Of a stretch of 45,451 nucleotides of DNA, positions 36,722-45,451 are shown piece after piece (the first letter of the stretch is position 1; each line of letters opens with the position of its first letter). The notes below the pieces were generated by a model. That model was not told where the DNA came from. It ran no database searches and worked only from the letters and a program-made list of their open reading frames with translations. The DNA comes from Smittium mucronatum (Eukaryota > Kickxellomycota > Harpellomycetes > Harpellales > Legeriomycetaceae): NCBI GenBank assembly GCA_001953115.1, contig LSSL01003140.1, positions 1 through 45,451 of the forward strand, read 5' to 3'. The translations under genes and the position numbers were made by a program.

Positions 36722-38123
36722 TCATGAGAAGATGGGAGGACTATAAGGGTCCCTGATGCGGCGGTAGCAAGCAAGATACTTTTGGCCATTGTTGCGGGTG
36801 ACTTTGCGTCCCTCTTCAGTGCAATTGTACACGGCCTCAATAACGGGATCTGATCCGACCAACTCATTGTCTGGAATGCGCTCGAATAAGGGATGGGCAT
36901 CGAGGTGCTGTTTCATCCACAAGTGGAGGTCGTGGACGTCAGTGACGGTGTACAAGATACCCCCGATACGCGTCGCATAAGCGTACTCTGAAACCAACGT
37001 TTCACTAATAATGCGCGCTTTATGTTTGCGTTTCTTGAAATGTGGGTCCGGGAACAAGAAGAATATCTTGCTCAACTATATTTTAGGAATTGATATTAAA
37101 TAAAAAAACCAAATAATATCTAGAAAAAAAAAAAACTTACTTGACCCTTTTTGAAAAAGTTTGGAAGGTATTTCATAGCATTCATTCGGATGACAGCTAT
37201 GTTCTTGTACCTCCCATTAACCAATTGTTTTGTTTCGCCAGTTTCAAGGACTTGCTTCTTTTCATCTTCGTTCAAGCGATCTTCGTCGTCATCCTCCTCC
37301 TCTTCTTCTGCTTCCTCATGATCGTCAGGGGTGGTGGCAGCGAATTCAGCCGAGGTCTCGTTAGCGAGATTGTCTTGTATATGACGTAATACATTTATCC
37401 GTTTTTGCACGTAATTAACGAGTTTCGTGCGGATCTCCATGCCCAGCATTAGAGTGTTCGGGAACAAGGGCGCAAGTGCCACGAGAAGGCCTCCGTACCC
37501 GCAACCAATATCAGCAAACTCGATCTGGGCCAAAGTATCAGGCTGTGAAAAGTTAGTAACAGTGGTAGTTGAAGGACCCAATTCCCCAATGTGCACTTTT
37601 CCGGGTGTGGGATCAGCAGTAGCGTCAAGGGCGCGTTTCGAAAGTACTGATTCAGCCGCAATAGTTGAGTCTGCTGACGGTACTACTGATTGCAGGGTTT
37701 CGGTTTGAGTACGGAAATAAGTAGGATAAAGATGGCTCCAGTCCATGCAATCGGGATCAACGGGACTGATAAATCGAAAAATTCAAGTATTGTTAGTATG
37801 GAGACAAGAAAGGTGGTATATACGACTTACTAATCGAGTGGCATATCATTAAAGATATTGACGTGGGCTCTTTGCCGAAAGAACTTTTTCTAAAGCCATT
37901 TTTTTAAAAATAAAATAAACAAGAGCATACAGCTAAGAAATGCATTCAATAAAAGACAGAATAGGGGAAATAAGAGAAATGGGTAAAGTGCTTTGGGTAC
38001 ACTGACACAAGTTCATTAAAAGTAAATGATACTAAATAAATTTAAAAGTAAAAGCAGGTTGATGGGGGGGCGGGGCTTTCTCTCTATTGTTACCTGGGGA
38101 AGTTTAATGCTTGGGTCGGCCAT
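36722..38123 (-). CDS. TRM8: tRNA (guanine-N7-)-methyltransferase, catalytic subunit
   Basis: Methylates N7 of G46 in tRNA using S-adenosylmethionine; the fungal enzyme works with a WD-repeat partner, Trm82, not seen here. Four exons: 38094-38123, 37831-37889, 37141-37765 and 36722-37075, giving 355 residues. Introns are 204, 65 and 65 bases, all GT-AG; intron 2 has TACTAAC at 37792-37798. The ATG gives MADPSIKLPQ, spliced to KKFFRQRAHVNIFNDM, the family N-terminus. Visible motifs are MDWSHLYP (37-44), ADIGCGYGG SAM loop (114-122), EIR (140-142), NAMKYLPNFF (225-234), LFPDPHFKKRKHK (244-256) with the catalytic-region Asp, and TEEGRKV (324-330). It is about 70 residues longer than yeast or human enzymes because of a Ser/Thr-rich insert (about 50-105) and an acidic insert (177-201). 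IBA57 lies 234 bases upstream on the same strand. Confidence 0.94.
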
Positions 38124-38357
38124 TTTTTGTGTATTAAGTTGAGAAAAAAAATCAACTGTATATTATTTTTCGAATAATAGATATAATTGTGTTGTAAAAA
38201 CGGGGGAAAAAAAAATTAAAATTTATTTAAGGACAGAAAACGATGATCTTATTGGCAATCAAACGAATTTGAGGAAACAAAAAATAGAGAATTACGCGAA
38301 TCAGTTGGCTAGTGGGTAGTTGGATCAAACTATCGAGAACAAAAGCTGATTGGGTGA

Positions 38358-40023
38358 TCAGGGCCACCAAGAGGGGAGTTTCGGAAGAATGTAGATAGGA
38401 TTGTGGCTGCCAGATTCCTCGGAATCGAGGACGAGACGGAATGGCAGCAGACCGGTTTGGGACTCGAGCTGGGATACCGAATCGAGTTTTAGTACGGCAA
38501 GCCCGAAATTGTAGATATGACTCGCCAGTTTCCCATCAGGCCGGCCCCGCACTCTAGGTCGCAGTGTGCTAGCATCGGTATCTGGGGTTGAGGGTGGAAG
38601 TTTCTTCACAATATCTAAACTCTTTATACCGAATTGGGAATGTCTATCAACCGATGCATCTAATCTATATCAGTAGTTATATAAACATAAAAAATAAATA
38701 AATATAAGGATGCTGCAAAAATATAATGATGAGATAAATCAAATATATTTTAATTTTTTACAGCGAGTAAATGTCCGGGGACTGGCTAAACATCACAGGA
38801 AGAATCCGTTTCCTAACGACACCTTGGTGATGGGTTCGGATAGTTAGTTCCTGGCCCAAATAACACCCTTTAGTGAAACTTACTAAGCAACGAGGAAAAA
38901 CAAAAGAAAAGAATTACAACAATTAGATCCAAAAACGTGTAAATAACCAGGTAGGAGAAAAAAAATCAGAGTAAAAAGTACCTCCTCCAGTATAATCGAG
39001 ATTGAGTTCAAGAGGAAAAGATACCCGTGGCACAAAGTCTTGAACTCCTTCGGGAACTCCAAGCAATATTCGTCGCAACGAGTAGTTTTCGAAACTAGTT
39101 TCGATGAATTGAGACGGAAGTGAAACTATACAAACCGACAAAAAAAAAAAAAAGATTATTGAAATTCAGATATCGAATAAAAAAAAATCTGGGGATAAAT
39201 AAATGGTTGGGGTGGGATAATTAAGCAAAATAAAATAAAATAAACCTGGAGTGGAAGAGTCGAGGAGAATACGCAGTCCCATATCTGGACACCTAGTATC
39301 TTTAAGCCACACGTCGGCACCCATAATTTGGTTGGTTTTGAACACAAGACTACCTCGAGGCAGGTTCCTAGACATTGGGGACTGGGGTTTACCAAATAGG
39401 TACTCGCTGACCCCATTGCCCCACACAGAATAAATGGCCATATCCACATCATCAAAAATATCTACGCGCGACCGCAACTTGTGCATTCTCAACAGTCGCA
39501 ATAGATCAGGTTTCATAAGAGCGTCGATTTCAATATAGAATGAGCTCGCTGGGAACGAAGGACCACGGTTCTCTGGGTAAATGAATGCATCGGCGAGAAC
39601 GCGCCCATTGCCCAACAAGAAAGCCGTCTGGAACCCGGACCCACCACAACTGATCTGGTTCATCTGGTTCGTCACTATCCCGTTTAGAAGTTCTTTCGCA
39701 TCGGGACCGACAACTTTAATGACGCCCCGGCCGGAGACCCTTGCATACCGGTTGTTTTCTCCGCCTTCTAGTTCTTCTTCCACCAGTACCCGCTCAAACA
39801 TACCAAGGGATTTAATTTGCTTCGCATACTCTTTTGAATCACTAATAGCATTTCTTCCAGCAGTTGACATTAATCTAGCTCGAATCAATCGGTTTATTGC
39901 TGGTCGGGCGAGGTACTGGCGCAGGCTAATAAATTTGCTGTAAAATCGAGTTTTATTTATTACCAAATTTTTCAACGGAGCTCTCAGTGTCAGCAACCCT
40001 ATACTTGTTTGCATTCTCGGCAT
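38358..40023 (-). CDS. IBA57: Iron-sulfur assembly factor IBA57, mitochondrial
   Basis: Folate-binding-fold protein (GcvT/YgfZ family) that acts with ISCA proteins in late mitochondrial [4Fe-4S] cluster assembly. Four exons: 39246-40023, 38982-39125, 38762-38882 and 38358-38664, giving 449 residues; introns of 120, 99 and 97 bases are GT-AG and all phases close. The N-terminus (about 1-53) is Arg/Lys-rich with no acidic residue and ends RARLMSTAG, a mitochondrial presequence. Then come [19 protein letters not shown] and LLNGIVTNQ (strands of the folate fold), GVPEG (282-286), the family signature KGCYLGQE (312-319) with its conserved Cys314 and RTHHQG after it. The C-terminus ends LPKLPSWWP, like other IBA57 proteins. 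KGCYLGQE lies in exon 3, which needs correct splicing. It shares a 1.1-kb divergent promoter region with END3. Confidence 0.93.
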
Positions 40024-40330
40024 ATATAAAAGTAATCTTGATCCTACTCCACCACTTTTTTTAGGAAATAAAATTACAGTTCGAGTTGGAATACTTGTAT
40101 AACACTTTATTCTCTTTTGGTGGTGCTATGTAAGGCAAGGGAACAATGGATATTAATTTTTATGATGATACAGCTAGAAAAAAAATGAAAGGATCAAATA
40201 ATGTAAATTTTCATGAACAACTAAAACAGCAAATTAGTATTGATATATTTTGATCTCTTTTGCCAGACTTATTATTAATACTCATATATCTTTGCTATTA
40301 AACTCTTGGCAGTTAACTTTATTTGTGGAT

Positions 40331-40470
40331 CCAATCCAATCCAATCCAATCCAATCCAATCCAATCCAATCCAATCCAATCCAATCCAATCCAATCCAAT
40401 CCAATCCAGTCCAGTCCAATCCAATCCAGTCCAGTCCAATCCAATCCAGTCCAGTCCAATCCAATCCAAC
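40331..40470. repeat. (CCAAT)n pentanucleotide array, 28 units
   Basis: By my count it has 28 five-base units: 15 CCAAT in a row, then three 20-base blocks of CCAGT CCAGT CCAAT CCAAT (40406-40465), then CCAAC. The blocks form a higher-order repeat, pointing to expansion by slippage and then block duplication. CCAAT is the core site of the Hap/NF-Y complex, and the array lies in a promoter region. Whether it is bound is unknown. Confidence 0.97.
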
Positions 40471-41036
40471 CCTCTATCTTTTTTTTTAAAAACTATAAAA
40501 ATTGCCGTTTTAAGTTTTCAGGAACCAGTATATCCCAATATGCATATCCGATTGGTTCAATATAAATATGCTTATCTTTCTTTGATTCGCTTGAAACTCC
40601 TCACCCCCCCCCATCTATTTATTTGTCGCAAACCAAAAGAGTTGATTTCGATTGGTCCTTTATTAAATCCAATTCGTCTAACCCTAAAATAAAAGTATAT
40701 TCTGGGTATGTTCGTGTATTATTCGCTGTAACATATCCAATACCGTTCACTTAAAGAAATAGTTATGCCTATCAGAGAATGAAGGGGTTTTTTTTGCAGT
40801 GGGTGGGGATGAAATTTTTTTGGCAAATAATAGGCTTGGAAAAAATGCACCTATTTCCGCATTTAAAAAATAGGACATGTTTAGAAGAATAGGAATGTGC
40901 GCTCCTATTTGTTCAACTGGCTTGTCTGCTTCCATTACCCACCACACCAACCCTTCTATAAATTCCGATTAAAGTTATTCAAACTCGATATAGCTCTTTG
41001 CCAAGTTTCCCGTCCTTACCCCTCTCCCCAACTCAC

Positions 41037-41043
41037 TATAAAA
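41037..41043 (+). promoter_or_regulatory. TATA box of the END3-like gene
   Basis: TATAAAA lies 79 bases before the ATG at 41116, following a C-rich stretch (CCTTACCCCTCTCCCC). Position and sequence suit a core promoter. Confidence 0.5.
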
Positions 41044-41115
41044 CCTCTTTATCTCGGTATATCGGGCGCTTAAACAATCTACTTTTTCTGATTATATTTA
41101 TTAGTGTATTCTACC

Positions 41116-42960
41116 ATGGATTTTGTTCTACTCCCTGACGAAAAACAAAAGTACACTAAACTGTTTTTCGGTTACAGTCCAAAAGACAATAAACTCGATG
41201 GTACTTTTTATTTTATTTATTTTATTTTTCAGTTCTTCATTTCAACTACTTTCATTTTTATTCTAATATAATCTCAATCCATAGGCCAGGTTTGTCGAAA
41301 TGTGTTTATTCAGTCGGGTCTCCAGATGGATAGCCTTAAGCGTGTTTGGTAGGTTTCTACTAACCCTTTAAATCATGGTCCGAATGACTTTCTTCCTTTC
41401 CCCCTCCTACCTCCCAAATCTTATTTTTCTGTTAATGTTTAAATCGTAAATATTTCCTTCCATTTTATATTAGGGATTTATCTGATATTGATCAAGATGG
41501 GTTCTTGGATTTAGACGAGTTTTGCATCGCAATGAAACTAATTAAGTTGCTTATCACTGGAACTATTTCCTCTTTGCCCCCCACTCTCCCTCCTTCCATG
41601 CTCCCTTTCTCTTCCCCCACCCAGTTAATGAGTAGCCCTTCCTATCAAGATTCTAACGGTAAAATTTCTCCTACCCTTTTCTTTATCTCTTGTCTTTTAC
41701 TTTTAACCTCTGCTCATCTGTTTATATTTCTTATAATAGTGGGCACCACCTCTCTTCCCATTTCTAGAAACGATGCCTTGTTCAAAAGATATTCCTTGGG
41801 CACTCAAACTGTATCCTGTATGTATTCCCCATATCTCTATAATCATTTTGTTTATTCTGACTTTTTTTTTTTCATACTTGTTTTAAAAGTATCTCAGCTC
41901 ACCCAGTTTTTGAAAACTCTGAATATTCCTTGGAGCGTCGTCCTTTCTGTTTGGTATGTTTTATTTTTTTGTATGTTAAAAATATACTATTATCTATATC
42001 CACTTTCCTTTTCCATATACTTTCTTTATTATTCTGTTTTTAATTTACATATTTTATTTATTAGGTCACTTGTCGACATTCGAAGATCCGAAATGCTAAA
42101 CTATATCCAGTTTTCTATCTTTATGAACATTTTGGAAAATCAAGGAAATAGTTCTTCTCCCCCCAAATCCCTTCTTGAAAAAGAACGAATAATGATTTAC
42201 GAATCGCTCCAATCCTCTCCCAAAATTTCTTCGCAGTCTAACACCAACTCTCCCAGTAACTTCTTCACCTTTTCAACTTTACTAGTTATCTTATTTCTCA
42301 TCTTTATTATTATTACATTATAGTTATAAAGAATCCCAGTGATTCCATTTCCGGAAGATATTCCGCCCATAGTGACGCCTCTAATAGCTCTGCTTTAGCT
42401 GATGGCTATATTTCCAGAATTAAAAGTCAATCCCCTCTCAATCCATCTTACAAAAGTAATTTCCCTTAATATATCTATACCTATAACTTTATTCCCCGAT
42501 ACTTTTATTAATAGGCAGCAGTCCACAACCATCTCCATATAAATCCCTAAATCGTCCTCGCCCTTCCAACGAGTCTCTTGGCTCTAGCTCATTATCCAAA
42601 GCCGAAGACTCAAACATTGAAATTATCAAAAAAAAAATACAATCTATTGAAGCCGAGATAGAATCTCTAACTTCTGCCAGCAAACTTACCTCCATCCCTT
42701 CATCCGATCCTTACATTAATGAATTAAATAAGCTACTATTCCACAAATTAAACGTTCAATCTGGATCCTCAAAATTTGTTTCTTCCCTCAAATCCCAGCT
42801 ATCTGATCTAGCCAATAGCCATCTTAACCCAGATGGATCCCTTAATGTAAACGATCTCTCCCGTTCTATTTCCAATCAAATTTCCCAATTATCAAATCTG
42901 ATCAACGACATTGAAAATCAAAAGTCTCTGGTTTTTGAAAATTTGTCCGCCATCTCTTGA
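41116..42960 (+). CDS. END3: END3-like EH-domain endocytosis protein
   Basis: End3 joins Pan1 and Sla1 in the fungal endocytic coat that starts actin assembly at cortical patches. Eight exons: 41116-41200, 41285-41348, 41474-41658, 41740-41817, 41890-41953, 42065-42255, 42324-42455 and 42515-42960, giving 414 residues (yeast End3 349). Introns run from 59 to 125 bases. EH domain 1 (about 10-77) has YTKLF, VFIQSGL, VWDLSDID and a complete EF-hand loop DIDQDGFLDLDE (54-65), followed by ISSLPPTLPPSMLP as in End3. A degenerate second EH domain (about 125-178) has LTQFLKTLNIP, VWSLVDI and FSIFMNIL without a calcium loop. A Ser-rich linker and two predicted coiled-coil stretches (about 298-320, 380-414) complete it. 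The exon 4/5 junction is the least certain, since its acceptor is AAG. END3 rather than another EH protein rests on length, the single good EH domain and the coiled-coil tail. Confidence 0.82.
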
Positions 42961-43790
42961 TTCCACCCTTCGTCCTCATCTTTTTATTCTTGATCTACTT
43001 ACTACTGTTTTTTTCTCCATATAAAAACTTTTAATTTATAATTACTTGAAGAATTTTTATATAAAAATGTTGTACTTTAAAATTATCTTTTCCAAAAATA
43101 TCTACCATATCATTAAAACTCACAAAAGTTTACCCAGCATTTATGGATTTTAATTTACTTTATTTCATCTCTCCCTAGCAGCACTAATATTTATTTTTTA
43201 AAAATAAAATATCGAATTTCCGCAAATAATTTTAAGGAAAAAATAAAAATAGTCGAAATATAATTTAACTTTTGAAACTACATTATTCTCTCAATACTGA
43301 ACTCTTCATCATTTCTCTTAAAAATTTTTTCTATCCCTCCTAATTAAAGAGTATAACATCCCCCCCCCTCTAACTATTTGCTTTTGATTACTAAATATAA
43401 TTGCATCCTGTTCATTAGCCTTTTTACCCTGGAATTATTTCAGATTATTTAATTTAATCGCTAAGTATTTTTCATTTCCTCTTTTTAAAAATTGGAAATC
43501 ATAATATCCTCTTCTTATGATACTTGAAAAAAAATATCGGTAATAATCCTTAGACTTAAACAGCGCGATCTAAAACTCTTGTTATTTTTTCGTGATATAT
43601 ATAAAATTGCTAGATTTTAATGCTTCTAATTTGTCAGCTAGGCTATTAGTGTAATCTTTTATCACAGAATAGATTATTTTTTTTATGTATAATAGACAAT
43701 TAATTGGTCTCTTAATCAATACCCGCTCTATTTTTAAACGTTCATATGTAGTTTTTTTTTGAAGTTGAGCTATAGCTATACCACACCCAC

Positions 43791-43817
43791 GAAAAAGAAA
43801 AGAAAAGAAAAGAAAAG
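43791..43817 (+). repeat. (AAAAG)n microsatellite
   Basis: Five contiguous GAAAA-type units, one with an extra A. Confidence 0.95.
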
Positions 43818-44117
43818 ACGAGATTATGATTTAGAATAAAAGGAGAGGCGCTAAACGTTAAAAATAAAAAAAAATCCATTAGTTAATTGTAGCTTTTTAT
43901 AACTAGGAGATATTTTTTATATGCATGATATTTTATAAGCTTTTTCCATTCTTTTTTTCCTATCCACCGATATATCTACTATCATTTTTTTTTAACGCAT
44001 TTAACCAATTACATATAGGGAATTTATTTAAAATATTATAATACTAGACAAAACCATTAATAAAATAATGCAAAAGAAAAAAATAATTTAATAATTTCAT
44101 CCCACTCTCATCTTTTC

Positions 44118-44154
44118 CTCTAGCGGTTCAGTAATTACTGGATGTTGGTTCAAG
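44118..44154 (+). repeat. Bipartite motif CTCTAGC-N21-TGGTTCAAG (copy 2)
   Basis: Identical flanking blocks and identical 21-base spacing to 34247-34283, though the centre differs at most positions. A pyrimidine-rich stretch precedes both copies. Confidence 0.5.
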
Positions 44155-45157
44155 AATTTAAATCCTTTTATTTTTATTTTTTTCAAAAATATTTACGAAA
44201 AAATAGGAAAAGTTTTCAGCACAAGAGAATAGCATTAACTAGGATTAGTGTCGGAAATGTGTATAAAATAAAATTATGAACCAATACTTTTTTGATTTTT
44301 GACTTTTTTTTATAAAAAAACCCGTGAGTTTTTTTTTAAAAAATATAACGTTCGATTTAAAAAAATATATATCCAAATTTATAAAAAGTGCCATCATCAA
44401 CTTTCTCGCATCTTCCCCCATACAATTTATTTTATTTAATGGGGAATTTCGAAAATTATAGCAATAGCACTAGTTGCATGAATTATATCTTGGTTTTGAA
44501 CTGGCAAAAAAGTGGGACCAGTAAAAGCACAAAATTTTAGAATTAAAGTTTAGTCTTTTAACAATACCTGATATTCTTATAGAATTTACTGAGTCCTTTA
44601 GAGATAAACCTAATTCATACTATACGGTGAGATAAGATTTATTGGTTGGTACCATTTAATGTGTTATAAAAAACCCGAAATTACAAACCAATGAAATAAA
44701 TTGAAATAAAATCAACTAATAAACCTATATCTATTAATATAGACTTTATCGAATTACCAGCATATAAATTTACAAGGCTACAATAAAATAATTTTATAAG
44801 GCTTTTTCTTTATAATTGTACATGAAAAAAAATTTGGTGTTCATGTTATATAAAGAAAGACCAATTAGAAAATAATTTGTCCATTATATAAATACGAATG
44901 CTATTAACCGAATTTTGTTTCAATAAATATTGACTCATTCATATTTGTTGATGTGCAGTTATCTATAAAATAGTAGGAATTTATTTAATAAACACAGGAT
45001 TAAATCTTAAGGGAATTAAAATATCAAAAAAGCGTCCATTTTAAATAATCAAAGGTTAAATTTCTTGTAAAAAATCCTCTCTTTTATTCATTCCAATCAA
45101 TTGAAGAAACTTTGACGATTTTTAAACCTACTAAACTAATTTGTTTACAGGGTTTTT

Positions 45158-45289
45158 CATTCCAATAGACGCTTTTTTTCATTTGAATAGACACTTTTTT
45201 TCATTTGAATAGACACTTTTTTCCATTCCAATAGACCCTTTTTTCCATTCCAACAGACCCTTTTTTTCATTCCAATAGACCTTTTTTTC
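45158..45289 (+). repeat. 22-bp tandem array, six copies
   Basis: Units of the form CATTCCAATAGACNCTTTTTTN repeated six times in register at 22-bp spacing. Copies 2 and 3 read CATTTGAATAGACAC, and copy 5 has CAACAGACC. The T-tract recurs every 22 bp, about two helical turns. No coding. Confidence 0.95.
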
Positions 45290-45451
45290 TGGACCTGTGG
45301 GGTCATTCTTATAACCAATAATTCACTTTAACTTATAGGCATTAATATATGTCATTATTGGTTAAAATACTGTTGTTCTTAGGTATTATAAGCTTTTTCT
45401 TTTTGATTGGTATAAATAATTATTAAGTCCAATGATAACGCTTTTTTTATT
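45290..45451. other. AT-rich end of window
   Basis: No feature recognised. Confidence 0.5.

Larger units (their letters stand above)
40024..41115. other. Divergent intergenic region between IBA57 and END3
   Basis: 1.09 kb without a supported gene. It contains the CCAAT-type array (40331-40470) about 310 bases before the IBA57 start and 645 before the END3 start, and a TATA box for END3. Open frames across the array arise because a TCCAA repeat has no stop in any frame on either strand. A 67-codon minus-strand frame at 40747-40950 has no recognisable features. Confidence 0.6.
42961..45157. other. AT-rich spacer downstream of END3
   Basis: The first 500 bases are T/C-rich 3' region of END3. 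No gene follows. Contains an (AAAAG)n tract (43791-43817) and the second copy of the bipartite motif (44118-44154). Confidence 0.5.

Noticed and set aside
37141..37708. Plus-strand open frames of 82 and 93 codons
   Set aside because: They are antisense to exon 3 of TRM8.
37891..37899. ATG at 37899 as an alternative TRM8 start just before exon 2
   Set aside because: It reads in the wrong frame for FFRQRAHVNIF; the ATG at 38123 splices in frame and gives a normal family N-terminus.
39581..39943. 120-codon plus-strand open frame
   Set aside because: It is antisense to exon 1 of IBA57, which has clear family motifs.
40250..40692. Open frames on both strands across the CCAAT array encoding repeated PIQSN-type or DWIGL-type peptides
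   Set aside because: A TCCAA pentanucleotide repeat contains no stop in any frame on either strand, so these frames are a product of the repeat, and they have no gene-like start or flanking conservation.
40747..40950. 67-codon minus-strand open frame beginning MVWWVMEADK
   Set aside because: It lies in the END3 promoter region, has no domain, signal or splice context that I can see, and its length is within chance for this GC-richer segment.

Overview
The window looks like nuclear DNA of an AT-rich fungus, probably an early-diverging (zygomycete-grade) lineage. The basis is: short GT-AG introns, one with a perfect TACTAAC branch site; a gene resembling END3, a fungal endocytic factor; a mitochondrial IBA57; a eukaryotic-type tRNA m7G methyltransferase; and decayed DIRS-type (tyrosine-recombinase) retrotransposons. 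The lineage is inferred; no rRNA or barcode gene is present.

Layout. 1-22.9 kb is an extremely AT-rich desert in which I find no gene. It holds one diverged repeat (about 720-1425) and a 190-bp segment (3180-3370) shared with the DIRS region. 22.87-27.32 kb is a badly decayed DIRS-like element on the minus strand (element A). 28.13-29.46 kb is a foldback element with arms of about 280 bp and no coding capacity. 29.47-33.73 kb is a better preserved DIRS-like element on the plus strand (element B), with gag-like, RT/RNase H and tyrosine recombinase remnants, inverted ends, and a nested set of inverted repeats at its 3' end. 33.7-35.2 kb is AT-rich spacer.

35.2-43 kb is a compact gene island with higher GC: a secreted Asn/Gln-rich protein (+, single exon), TRM8/METTL1 (-, 4 exons), IBA57 (-, 4 exons) and an END3-like EH-domain gene (+, 8 exons). 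I rebuilt the exon structures by hand from splice signals, reading phase and family motifs; all phases close without internal stops. IBA57 and END3 are divergently transcribed from a 1.1-kb intergenic region holding a 28-unit CCAAT-type pentanucleotide array. 43-45.45 kb is AT-rich spacer ending in a six-copy 22-bp tandem array.

The four genes are not an obvious pathway: tRNA modification, mitochondrial [4Fe-4S] assembly, endocytic actin patches and an unknown secreted protein. The most interesting signals are the CCAAT array in the promoter of an Fe-S gene, the inverted-repeat architecture of the DIRS pair beside a gene desert, the stop-free 3n introns of END3, and the unrecognised secreted protein. 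I did not find a clearly new multi-gene system.
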